The notes beneath the pieces are model-generated. The model worked only from the letters and a program-made list of their open reading frames with translations, was not told the origin of the DNA and ran no database searches. A program made the position numbers and the translations under genes. DNA of 64,000 nucleotides from Diplodia intermedia (taxonomy: Eukaryota; Ascomycota; Dothideomycetes; Botryosphaeriales; Botryosphaeriaceae), in the NCBI GenBank assembly GCA_021495925.1, contig JAKEKT010000017.1:62001-126000 (forward strand). Direction: 5' to 3'. Shown piece after piece: positions 23,456 to 33,574 of the stretch (position 1 is its first letter; each line of letters begins with the position of its first letter).

Positions 23456-24037
23456 GTTGAGGGAAAGAGGGAGGAAAATGGTCGACTGCCGCTCAGCAAA
23501 CGGCGTGCAGGTCGGATGCGCGCATTGCGGGAACTTTTGCTGCAGCCAAAATTTTGGCGGCGACTCGATTCTCCGGCGGGCCGGCCTCGGCGTCTGTGGC
23601 CGCATATCTTATCGGGGGACTTGTTACTGGCCACATCAATTTAAGGGCTTGGCGTTGCCGACTCGGGCGCCACATCCTGGACGCGACAGCTTCGTTCTCG
23701 CGACGCGGCGCACACGGCTATTCCTTGCCCAATTCGGCCGGCGCTCCCTATTGCGCGCGTCCTGCGAGCTGAGCTGAGCTAGCCGGGCCCCCACAGAATC
23801 CGGACCGCCGCCTCGTCATTGGAACGGGTCGCAACTGCCTTTCCCTTTGCTGTGGGAAAGTGGCGCCTGTGCACACGCAAAACGCGGGACACGCGACGCG
23901 ACTGTGGACCCGAGCAGGCCCAGCCGCCTCCCAGGCCGCACATCATCTCTTTTCCTGCCTCCGCCATCCACCCCATCACCCGCCCACCATTGCTCATGAG
24001 CACCCTTTCTCCTTGCATTTCCTTAATCTAAGCAGCA
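23456..24037. promoter_or_regulatory. Divergent promoter, RRP5 / Cdt2-like gene
   Basis: 582 bp between divergent start codons. It contains the overlapping MCB-like element ACGCGACGCGAC at about 23891-23902. CGCG-core sites are bound by the G1/S MBF complex in other fungi; its use here is inference. Pyrimidine-rich tracts precede the plus-strand start. Confidence 0.55.
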
Positions 24038-26291
24038 ATGGCGGATCCCACCGGCCTGCCCGTGTCCGAGGACGACCTGTTCGACCACTTCCCCCCGTCT
24101 TCGCAATCGTTAGCATCATCTCCTCCTCCGCCGTCATCACCTCTCCGCAGCCGCAGCAACAAGATCAGGAAGCCCCCGCCTATTACTCCCAAGCGTTTCA
24201 ACAAATTCTTCACTCCCAGGACCACCAGGAGCGGCACTGGCCACGGTGCGTCCGGTCGCCAGTTGCGTGACATCACCCGCAATGCCGTGAACCGGAAGAA
24301 GGCCACTCCCAGGCGTACTGTCGTCTTCTCGGACACCAATGTCGCCGACTCCGAGAACTTCGTCACCCCTAAGCACGGTTCCGACAAGAAGAGGAAGCAC
24401 CTGCCCTCCCCTGAGAGCTCTCCTATACAACCGTCACCCTCGAAGAAGGCCCGGAGTTGCATCCGTGCAGTCAATTTCGATATCGCGGAGGATGAAGACG
24501 AGGTAGCGTCGGATGCTGAGACGACCATTCTTGAGGAGAGCGATGAGGATGAGGAAGATGAGGTGGAGGTCTATCGCGAGCCAATCCGTCGTGCTCCAAT
24601 CTCCAGCACTTCTGGTCGACTTCTTACTCGGACGTTTGGTGGTCGGCGTGGTGTAGGACGCGGCAAAATCTACGATCACTGTGGTGACTGGAGGGATCAG
24701 ACGGCCAACTTCTACACCAAGCCAGACGAGGTCTACTCTTTCGATGCCGATATCCCGTTCTGTGCTGCTTCTTGTAACAGTCAGTGGATTCCTCATAACC
24801 ACGCAAGTCTTGTTGAGCTAACATCCATCACAGCTAATTCCTTGGTTGCCATTGGAGACGAAGATGGAACCGTCGCATTTCTAGAGACAGCAAATGCTAG
24901 CACTCCCCCCTTCGACACGGCCCATGTCAAGTTCAGGCCACACACCAACGCTGTTATGGATCTTACCTTTTCCTCGGATGACCTTCTCCTTGCTACGGCC
25001 TCCGGAGACCAGACCAGCCATGTTATCGATGTCAAGACTCAACAGAGCGTTTTCATATTGGGCGGCTCTACCGGTCACCAATCATCCGTGAAGCAGGTCC
25101 GCTTTCAGCCCGGTAACGACGATGTTGTCGTCAGCTCGGCTCGCGATGGCACTGTACAGATCTGGGACCTCAGGGTCAATGGGTCCAAGGGCGCTATTAG
25201 GAACCTTATCGGTTTCGATGGACAGTCCACGGTCCAAGAAAGCAACTGTCTATGCATTGGCCCGTGGAACTCCATTACCGGTGCCCACGCTGAGCGCCTT
25301 AGTGCGGGCAATGTAGCATCGCATACAAATGCAGCACATAGGTACAGCACGGATTACCAGCTGCGTCAATCTTCTTTGCTAATGTTCCAGCAGGGATGGC
25401 CCTTCAAAGGGTGAAGTTGCTAGCCGCCGGGGAGATGTATCAATCACGGCTATTTCATTCCTCAACTCGCCAGGCCGCGAGCACCTCCTACTTACCGCAT
25501 CCGAAGCATCTACAGCCGTAAAACTCTGGGATATACGTGGCCGCTACAACCGCCGTGCAGTCCCTATTGCTACTACCCGTCAACCCGAGTCACACAGCAA
25601 GCATCGCCACTTCGGAATCAACTCGCTTTCTCTCAATGGCAACGGCAGCCGTCTCTTTGCTCTAAGCAGGGACAACACTATCTACGCATACTCGACAAGT
25701 CACTTGGTTCTGGGTCATGCTCCTGAGCTTCTGGCCACCAACAGTGAGAAGAGGAAGTTTGCCAGCCCCGACAAGGAGGGCTTGGGTCCACTCTATGGCT
25801 TTAGACACCCCAAGCTTCACGCGACAAGTTTCTGGGTCAAGACTTCGGTTCGCAAAGCCAGAGGCGACAAGGAGGAGATGCTGGCTGTAGGCTCAAGCGA
25901 CGGCTCTCCGATTCTGTTCCCGACCGACGAGACCATGCTCAAGCGCACTGTTGCGGAATCTTCCTCACGCCCATCCACATCCGACTCGACGTTTGCCGGA
26001 CCTCGCTCGATTCTTCGCCGCAACATGCACTCCTTCCACGCTCGCATGAACGATACGGTACCCATCTACGACCGTGGAACGCCTCTTGTACGCGGCCATT
26101 CGAAGGAAGTCACGGGCCTGACGTGGACAAGCGAAGGCGAGCTGGTCACCATTGGCGACGATTACACGGCAAGATGCTGGCGCGAGGACCGTGAAGCAGC
26201 GAGGGATCTCAGGATTGGCGGTGAGGTTGAGGGCAGGAGATGGAACTGTGGCTGGGCGGATGTCGGCGGCGACTATGATGATGATGAATGA
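24038..26291 (+). CDS. Cdt2/DTL-type WD40 substrate receptor of CRL4
   Basis: WD40 protein matching the Cdt2 (DTL) pattern, the receptor by which Cul4-Ddb1 ligase degrades Cdt1 and other PCNA-bound proteins in S phase. Exons 24038-24773, 24834-25341 and 25394-26291 give 713 residues. About 200 N-terminal residues are disordered and charged. WD repeats follow, with the WDxR motifs typical of Ddb1-binding receptors in VQIWDLRVNG and VKLWDIRGRY, and a last repeat GHSKEVTGLTWTSEGELVTIGDDYTARCW. Residues 51-58 (PKRFNKFF) resemble a PCNA-binding PIP box lacking the Gln. Intron 1 is 60 nt, in phase with no stop, so its splicing is likely but not certain (donor GTAACA is weak). Intron 2 ends in a tandem CAGCAG acceptor. 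Confidence 0.85.
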
Positions 26292-27851
26292 AGGAGTGTT
26301 CCATGCTGGAACGATTACTGAGCTCGGGCATTGCTATCAACTCGGACGAAACAGGAAGGAACAGTCCTGTTTTACGATACCCGCGCCTATACGGATTGCT
26401 TGAAAGGCAGAAACCATCATTTGCGGAGGGGAGAAGGGTAGAAGTGATGCCAAAGACACATCTGTGAGAAGCTTGGCAAAGGATTAAATGACGGCGTTGT
26501 TGAAAGATTTCTATGAAAGATGGGAAGAGGGTTTTCTAAAGATTTGCGTCCGAAAGGGGAAGTCGAAAAGAAGATCCGGCGAGTGGAGGGAACAACCCAT
26601 GGAATGAAACCCGGGAAGTGGCTGCCTACGATGCTGTAATTGTTTGATACCCCGTAGAAGAGGTCGGTCATCTTGGATAGCAGGGAGGAATATGCTGCGT
26701 GGATTTGCAGTACACAGGAGAATTGAGAAGGATATTTCTTACCATCATGCCTCTGCTTTGTGTGTACTTTTTTGAGATGTCTTTTCCGAGTTCTTAGCGT
26801 TGGTGTATAGTTTTATTTCTTGCGCTCTTTTGGGCCCTGTTCCAGGATCAACACCGTCAAAGCGCCGAGCTGTGCGTATTACCGGCCGAAGAACTGTAAG
26901 TACAAGCGATAAGAAACTGTCTTATTCAGTATGCTAACACCGGTTAGAGGCACAGAGCAGCGCCCAGGACGATACCGATACTAGCTCCAAAGCTTCCGAG
27001 ATAATAATCCCCCTAAAGCACCGGCCTCTCCATCCGTAGTGCCAATGCTACGAAGAAAGCAAAGCGCCACCGCCGAGCTTCTGGGCGGGCGGAGAACTGA
27101 AGAGTGGGCACCAACGGTATCGCAACACTGACGATCTCACCTATATGGAGGGGGCGGCCCGCCCCACCGGTCCATCCCCGCCTCATTCATCACTTCAACG
27201 TCCAGGACCAATCAGCTAGCTACACCTCTCACCAGAAGACAAAAGGGTCCGAAGTCTATTCTAGGTGCAGAAAAAGGTGGCTACGACGCTGGCTTGTCTG
27301 GCACCACCGAGCAAGCCCTCCGCGCGACCTGCTGAAGTGTAAACGAAGGTATTCATTGCCCACAACGGTGAGTGGCATGGGGGGCTTTTTGCCGTCCGCA
27401 CATGCCGGACTGCGTTTGGCTAAATGCGAAAGGAAGATGCTCCGTCAATCGTGTGCCGCGCAGCTAGGTTTGGGCAAGGCCGGAATGAGAGTGATTGGTT
27501 GCAAGGCGCAGTAGGTAGTAAGTGCTGCGTGGGGGCCGCCGTTCACGACGCCGCACTACTGCACACACACCTTGCATGCACCACACGGGAATGAACTGGA
27601 TAGCGGCAGAACGCCGTTGCTTACTCGAGGCGTCACATGAGAAAAAATAAAAATAAAAAAGAACGCGGGCCAGCGCGGAAGGAAGGATGGCATATCTGGA
27701 AATATAAATCCGGACACGCCTCCGCACACCACCCTCTGTCTGCCACGGCGTCAAAAGACCCCCCGCCTACCCCTACCTACCTTACCACCATTCACCAAAA
27801 GAAGAAGAAGAAAACAAAGCAGGTGAAAACAAGAAGAAGAAAAAAAAAGCC
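26292..27851. other. Intergenic, Cdt2-like gene to BVMO
   Basis: 1.56 kb. The left part is the 3' flank of the Cdt2-like gene and the right part is the promoter and A/AG-rich leader of the monooxygenase gene. No convincing gene was found. Confidence 0.5.
27703..27708 (+). promoter_or_regulatory. TATA box candidate for the monooxygenase gene
   Basis: TATAAA about 145 nt before the start codon, followed by an AC/AG-rich leader typical of fungal 5' UTRs. Confidence 0.45.
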
Positions 27852-29812
27852 ATGGCACCCCCACCACCCACAACCGACCTCGACGCCCTAATCGTCGGCG
27901 GCGGCTTCGGCGGCGCATGGCAGCTGCACCGCCTGCGCCAAGAGGGCCACGCCGTCCGGCTCGTCGAGCGCGGCGGCGGCTTCGGCGGCGTGTGGCACGC
28001 GAACCGGTACCCGGGCGCCCGCGTCGACAGCCCCGTGCCGCACTACGAGTTCTCCGCCCCGCGCGACGCCCTCTGGGAGACGTGGCGGCGGTCGGGTGGC
28101 GGCTGGCGCGAACGCTTCCCCGACGCGGGACAGCTGAGGGCGTATTTCGAGCATGTGGACAAGGCGTTGGGGTTGGGTTGCGATGCGCGGTTTGGGACGG
28201 CGGTGACGGCGGCGGTGTGGGATGATGGGGTGGGGAGGTGGGTGGTGAGGACGACGACGACGACGCGGGGGAGGGAGGGGGAGGGGGATGGGGAGGAGGT
28301 GGAGGAGGTGTTTCGGGTGAGGTTTTTGTTGCTGAATGTCGGGTTTGCGGCGAAGCGGTATGTGCCTGATGTCAAGGGGTTGGAGAGCTTTGAGGGCAGG
28401 TGGCTGCATTCGGCGGAGTGGCCCGAGGAGGGCATCGAGCTCGCGGGCAAGCGCGTCGCTGTCGTCGGGACGGGTGCGACGGCGGTGCAGTTGGTGCAGG
28501 AGTTGGGCAAGACGGCGGCGCAGTTGACCGTCTTCCAGCGCACGCCGAATCTCGCCTTGCCCATGGGCCAGAAGCGGCTGGATCGTGACGACGAGGATGA
28601 GGACGAGGACGAGGACGAGGTCAAGAACGGCGGCAACAGCAGCAGCAGCGGCGGCGACAACAGCAACGGCAGCAACAGCGAAGTGGAAGAGGAAGAAGGA
28701 GAAGAACCGCTCCGATCCAAACGCGCCGGATACCCCTCCTCCCTCTACGCCTCGCGCACGCAGTCCTTCCCCGGCTTCGACTACAACTTCCTCCCGCGCC
28801 TCACCTTCGACGACGACGCGGAACAGCGCCGCGCGACGTACGAGCGGCTGTGGGCCCACGGCGACTTCCACTTCTGGCTCGCCAGCTACGCCGACATGCT
28901 GGCCGACCCGCGCGCCAACGCCGAGGCGTACGCCTTCTGGCGCGACAAGACGCGGCCGCGCATCGCGGACGAGGCGCTCAGGGAGAAGCTGGCGCCGATG
29001 CGGCAGCCGCATGCGTTTGGCTGCAAGCGCATCTCGCTCGAGAATGGGTATTTCGAGACTTTTAACAGGGAGAACGTGCGATTGGTGGATTTGAAGGAGA
29101 CGCCGATCGTGGAGGTGACGCCGAGGGGGATTCGCACGGCTGCTGCCCCTGTTCCCGCTGCTGTTGGTAAGGACGGTTGCGAGGAGGGTGGTGGTGGTGG
29201 TGGTGAGGGCGAGGAGCACGCATTCGACTGCATCGTCTTCGCCACAGGCTTCGACGCCCTGACCGGCGGCATCACGCAGATCGACATTCGCCGCCGCAGC
29301 ACGGATGGTGCCACCACTGCATTGGACCAGTCCCTCAAGGAGAAGTGGGACCGCGCCGGCGCGCGCACGTATCTCGGCCTCGCCTGCGCCGGCTTCCCCA
29401 ACATGTTCTTCACCTACGGTCCGCAGGCGCCGACGGCCTTCTGCAACGGGCCGACGTGCGCGCAGATGCAGGGAGATTGGATCGCGGGGCTGATGCGGCA
29501 CATGCGAGAGAAGGGGCTGGAGAGGGTCGAGGCGAGGGAGGAGAGCGAGGAGGAGTGGGTACGGCTGGTGGATGAGATTGCGAGGAAGACGCTGTTGCCG
29601 GAGACGAAGAGTGTAAGTGGTCATCTTCTTTTTCCCCCTATCGTTTTGGGTAGCTGATATGTGTATGCTGACTTATGCTGAAGTGGTATATGGGAGATAA
29701 TATACCGGGTAAGAAGAGGCAGCCGTTGCTATTTCTAGGTGGTGTGCAGATGTACTATGCCCGCCTGACGGAATGCGCTGCCGAGGGGTATGCGGGATTC
29801 GAGCTCAAGTGA
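27852..29812 (+). CDS. FAD/NADPH Baeyer-Villiger-type monooxygenase
   Basis: Class B flavoprotein monooxygenase that would insert one oxygen atom into a ketone or oxidise a heteroatom. Exons 27852-29612 and 29684-29812 give 629 residues. The FAD Rossmann motif is VGGGFGGAW near residue 16. GGVWHANRYPGARVDSPVPH follows. The BVMO fingerprint FxGxxxHxxxW is FEGRWLHSAEW. The NADPH motif is VVGTGATAVQ and the ATG motif is FATGFDA. The C-terminal exon supplies the family ending WYMGDNIPGKKRQP. Residues about 244-288 are an acidic then Asn/Ser/Gly-rich insertion not seen in compact BVMOs, and a Gly/Glu run lies near the ATG motif. The substrate cannot be told. The gene ends 9 nt from the stop of an opposing Zn2Cys6 regulator. 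GC3 is very high, leaving a long spurious frame on the other strand. Confidence 0.9.
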
Positions 29813-29821
29813 TGGACTGGG

Positions 29822-30745
29822 TTACAGGGCGTTCGGTGTATTGCAATTGATCACTATCACCGATCTTCTCATGATGATTAAGTGGATTGCTGGGGTCACT
29901 TCTCCTATGAGGTTTGAGAAGACGGACAAGCGGCAGAAGATGGGCGCGAGGTCGTCGTGGATGATTTGTATGTCCGGGTGGTGGTGGTTTGGCCCGTTAT
30001 CAAAATGGTCTTTAAAAGCGCGGAGGATGTGTAGGCCAGACACCACGTGCGACATGGCAGACTTGCTGTCTCCGTGGACGAACTCGAGGCATGTGAACAG
30101 CAGACATGACGATAGATGGATCAGAGCAGACTGTGCAGAGCCGGACTTCTGTTGGTAGAGATGCTGGATCGGCCTGTTGTAGTGTAGGAGGATTGGGGCC
30201 TTTCGCATTGGCTGACTCGAGCTTGCCTGCTCATAGGCCGAGCTAAGTGCAATAAGGGCATGGCGGATTGCGGGTTGCCCGTGGCTAAGCTGAAGCACGG
30301 TCCGATTCCAAAAGCCTTCTTCCAACCACCCTGAAAGATTTGCGGCGGCGCAGGATGCGAAGAAACCCAATGCTCGGCGCTCATCGGCTTTTTCTGGAAG
30401 GTCGAATAGTTGACGGGAAGCCGAAGCGTTGACAGTGACCTCTTTCGAGGGGCCAGCATAACCGAGGCACATGCGGCCGCCTCTAACGCATCTGTTCTCC
30501 GAGACATTATGGTCAAAACACACTCAAGGAACGTATAATACAGTGACTGCGGGAATACTCACGTTTGACATTCAGGTTTCTGCTTGTCGCATCTCACGCT
30601 TCGGTTGCTATAGGGGCAATCAGCTCGGGCCCTCACTTTCTTTGGATCTAGAGACGTACCGGCAAGTGATGCAGGCATCTACTACCTCTGCAAGTCGCCT
30701 GCGCGCCGGCAGTCTTGGTTTCGTTTGGGCAGTTGGTGCGGCCAT
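29822..30745 (-). CDS. Short Zn2Cys6 transcription factor
   Basis: Fungal binuclear-zinc-cluster regulator. Exons on the minus strand are 30745-30660, 30607-30563 and 30491-29822, giving 266 residues. Splicing assembles a perfect cluster: C-IT-C-RNRSVR-C-DKQKPE-C-QT-C-VRGGRM-C. Two short introns (52 and 71 nt) cut through it, with donors GTACGT and GTGAGT. The rest matches the start of a fungal-specific regulatory domain (QPAIRHALIALSSAYEQ, SSCLLFTCLEFVHGD, SAMSHVVSGLHILRAF). It then stops early: relatives are usually 400-600 residues, so the C-terminal half appears missing. It may be a truncated gene or a genuinely short form that still binds DNA. A role in controlling the adjacent monooxygenase is an inference from proximity only. 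Confidence 0.8.
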
Positions 30746-31260
30746 GTGGTTCGAATTGTGGACGGCAGGGCAACCGTAGTAAACACTTCCACCCCGCTTA
30801 TTACCCTCAGGCTTGCGAGGACTATACCATGTTCAGAAAAGCGCATTGGTTGCTAGGCGGACTGTGGTTAGAGCTATTCCAGCCACATCGGTGCTCCATC
30901 ACATTCTACTGCCTCAGCGACATGGTGGTCTCTGCTTGGCGTCAGCACCGTCGTTACATTTGCCCACGTAAAAAAAATAAAAAGCAAAAGGCAATATTCG
31001 CAGTGGCTCCAGCCGGCCCTTCAGCTCGATCCCCTTGCGATCTCCCATGGGCGGACAATATCATCACCCGACGACACCGAAACTGCAATTCACGTTCAAT
31101 TTTGGCAACGCATCGTGACAAATACCCCGGACTGGGAGATTTTGAAACACATCTAAGCACTCTACAGCGACTCCAAAGCCATCAGTACCGCCTGGTCGAT
31201 CCTCCAATTATGAGCTGGAATGTATAAAGAAAACAAGGGCAAGCTTCAGCATGTCTCTGC
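30746..31260. other. Intergenic, Zn2Cys6 gene / GT34 gene
   Basis: Promoter side of the regulator gene and 3' flank of the glycosyltransferase gene. No gene was seen. Confidence 0.5.
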
Positions 31261-32229
31261 TCACTCCTGATCGGCATAGTTTCTCCAAAACTCCTCGGTC
31301 TCGGCGGGGTAGGCGGTGCGGTAAAAGTCGAGCATCCAGTCGGGGGCGTGCTTCTCGGCGATGTTGAGCCAGTACTCCATCTCCTTGCTGCGGTCGCCGA
31401 CGCCGGCGAAGTGGACGAGGAAGTCGCCGCGGCGGGTCTGGAAGGGCTCGAGCTTCTCGTCGTCGCGGCCCTGGTAGGCGTTGAACCAGCGCTGGGGCAC
31501 GTAGACGGTGTTGTCGCGGAACTTGTCCTCGTCGAGCAGCTTCTCCATGGCGCTCTGCTCGGTGAAGCGCAGCTCGACGTCGGGCCGGTGGTAGGGGAAG
31601 CCCAGGATGTCGCTGAACAGCTCGACCGCCCACTCGTTGACGCGCACCAGGAAGACGCCGTTGTTGAGCCCGTTCCAGTCCTTGGTCACCACCATGTGCA
31701 CGTCCGCCTCCTCCGCCGGCGGCAGGAACGCCTCCACCGGCACGCACGGGTTGAGCACGATGGTGTCGCGGTCCACCCAGAGCAGCCACTGCAGCCGCTC
31801 GTCCTTGGGCTTGCGCAGCTCGTCCAGGAGCACCGACAGGAGGAAGGCCGGCTTGTTCCAGAGCCCTTCGACGAGCTGCTGGCGCAGTACGAGCGGCGTT
31901 ATCCCGTGGATTCGGTTGTGCATGTCGTGCGAGCGCCGAGCCCGTTCGTATGTTGGCCGTATCTTGCCGAAAAACGCCGTGCACTTCCCGATGCGCGTGT
32001 TTGAGGCCCACGTCGAGTTTTCGCGCACGGCGTCTAGCTGGCATAGCTTTGCTTCTGGGGGGAGCGGGTCTGCGACTGGCCTGGGAAGAATTCTGGGGTC
32101 CTGGTTAGCACTGGTGGAATGGCTGGACGCGCGTGGAATCACTGACGGAATCACGGCGTATCGCCTTGTGAATATTGCTAGGCCCATGATCATGCAACCA
32201 ACAATGGAAAGGAGTGGAAGGAGCTTCAT
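31261..32229 (-). CDS. GT34-family glycosyltransferase (Gma12/Mnn10 type)
   Basis: Single-exon Golgi-type glycosyltransferase of 322 residues. The start at 32229 (MKLLPLLS) is chosen because a signal-anchor helix, LLPLLSIVGCMIMGLAIF, follows at once; an upstream in-frame ATG at 32316 would push it 29 residues inward. The stem is Pro/Ser-rich. The catalytic region has the metal-binding DxD in LLWVDRDTIVLNP, then KDWNGLNNGVFLVRVNEWA, PYHRPDVELRFTEQSA and the C-terminal GDFLVHFAGVGDRSKEM. Family members add galactose or mannose to N- or O-linked glycans in the Golgi lumen. Donor and linkage cannot be read from sequence. Its product length and domain order are normal. Confidence 0.85.
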   Translation of the reverse strand: MKLLPLLSIVGCMIMGLAIFTRRYAVIPSVIPRASSHSTSANQDPRILPRPVADPLPPEAKLCQLDAVRENSTWASNTRIGKCTAFFGKIRPTYERARRSHDMHNRIHGITPLVLRQQLVEGLWNKPAFLLSVLLDELRKPKDERLQWLLWVDRDTIVLNPCVPVEAFLPPAEEADVHMVVTKDWNGLNNGVFLVRVNEWAVELFSDILGFPYHRPDVELRFTEQSAMEKLLDEDKFRDNTVYVPQRWFNAYQGRDDEKLEPFQTRRGDFLVHFAGVGDRSKEMEYWLNIAEKHAPDWMLDFYRTAYPAETEEFWRNYADQE

Positions 32230-33574
32230 GCTTAGTAGACGACCTGTGTGAGAACAAGTTCCTGAAGCACGTGCGAACGGTGGTCGTGCGGGCTGTGAGA
32301 TGAACGGGTTTCGCAAGGAGATGGGCTGACTTATCTACCAGAATTCCCCGGTCCATCGCCAGAGGGAGTAGGAACGGTGTCAAAACGGCGGGCACGATGC
32401 TTTTTGGAAAATAACCTAACTGGTTGGGGTCATACCACTCTTGTTGAATCCCCTTGGCTCGTTGGATGGTTTAGGGCCCCCATTCTGATATTGTCGCCCT
32501 TCCTTCCCGAAGTACAGCGAGACCATTGTGGCCATTCGACACTATTCAATAATGTTGATAACGCTTGAAAAGCATGATGCAGAGGGAGTCAAGCCGCGAG
32601 ATTCCCGGCCTACTTACGTACACGTCTGATCCATGTCAGGGGTAGTAGATCCACACCTGTAGTCTTGTAGCATTACACGCCAAACCAAGAAGACAGAACA
32701 TCAGCGGGAGTCCCCGCATCAGACCAAGGGCTGCAAGTCCCGCCCTTCCAAGCTATGTCCGGGTCCGCCAAACCCCCGGTAGCGCACTCCATTCCAATCG
32801 TTTCGGTGTTCCCGTCTTCTCATTATCCGCTCTACTATTCGTAATTACGTTACGTTCATACTCGCAATGCCGCTCGCCGCTCACAATCCCGCCCGTAGCA
32901 AGACAATCAACGACGCACGTAACACCCTACATGAGTCTGCCATGAATCAAGCCTGCTTGGAAATTTTCCGAGTCGCTCGAAGTCTAAAATCGTAATTGGA
33001 TAGCATCATGGTCTAATAAGAGCTTTTTATCGAGTATATGACGCACAGACCAAGTATAACAGGGTAGCTAATGTGGAACACACTTAAAGTTCTTGTAGCG
33101 TAGCCAGTAAAGATCTAGCAAAAGCTCTTAAATGCAGCTAATACCAGCTTAAAGGTCTTGGCGGCCGGGGAATTTGGTGATGAGAGGAACACGCTACACC
33201 AAGCCATCGCTGAGGCCGTCCAGTTGGCCAACGACTACGGGAACTCTAGCCTCATGATCTACGTACTTCGCGGCGCCTCTTACGGAAGCGGCTCCCTTAA
33301 ACTCCGGCAGAACATCTGCACCGCAATCTCTATACGCTTTCCACAAGATACATACCACTGGTTTCAGAGATCTCTCTTACTCGAGTCACATATCACTACC
33401 GGATCATTGGATGACGGAGAGGAAGAGCAAGAAAGCGGGAGAAAAAGAGAAAGAAAGAACGCCGATGATATGATTTGGTCTAGAAAAAGACATTACGCGA
33501 GAATTCACCCGGCCCGGCACACACACTACACACACCATACACGCTAAGCCCGCGCGATGGCTTTTTTCCTTTTT
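32230..33574. other. Intergenic with AT-rich patch
   Basis: 1.3 kb. The left side is the GT34 promoter. About 32985-33155 is markedly AT/TA-rich against its surroundings. The right end is the 3' flank of the membrane-protein gene. A 129-codon frame at 33158-33547 is not supported. Confidence 0.5.

Noticed and set aside
23456..23605. Extension of RRP5 by 50 codons to an upstream ATG.
   Set aside because: The added residues are unlike the family's N-terminus and fall in the divergent promoter. The MAPIKRGADSD start is better.
27888..29624. A 578-codon open frame on the minus strand across the whole BVMO gene.
   Set aside because: Mirror image of a real coding frame with very high GC3, which removes stop codons from one antisense frame. 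Its translation is Arg/Leu/Pro/His-rich with no family pattern, while the plus strand has all BVMO motifs.
31348..32004. A 218-codon plus-strand frame opposite the GT34 gene.
   Set aside because: Val/Leu/Glu-rich antisense shadow. The minus strand carries the DxD and other GT34 signatures.
33158..33547. A 129-codon plus-strand frame beside the membrane-protein gene.
   Set aside because: No family resemblance or start context, and it ends in simple CACACA sequence. It overlaps the 3' flank of the opposing gene.
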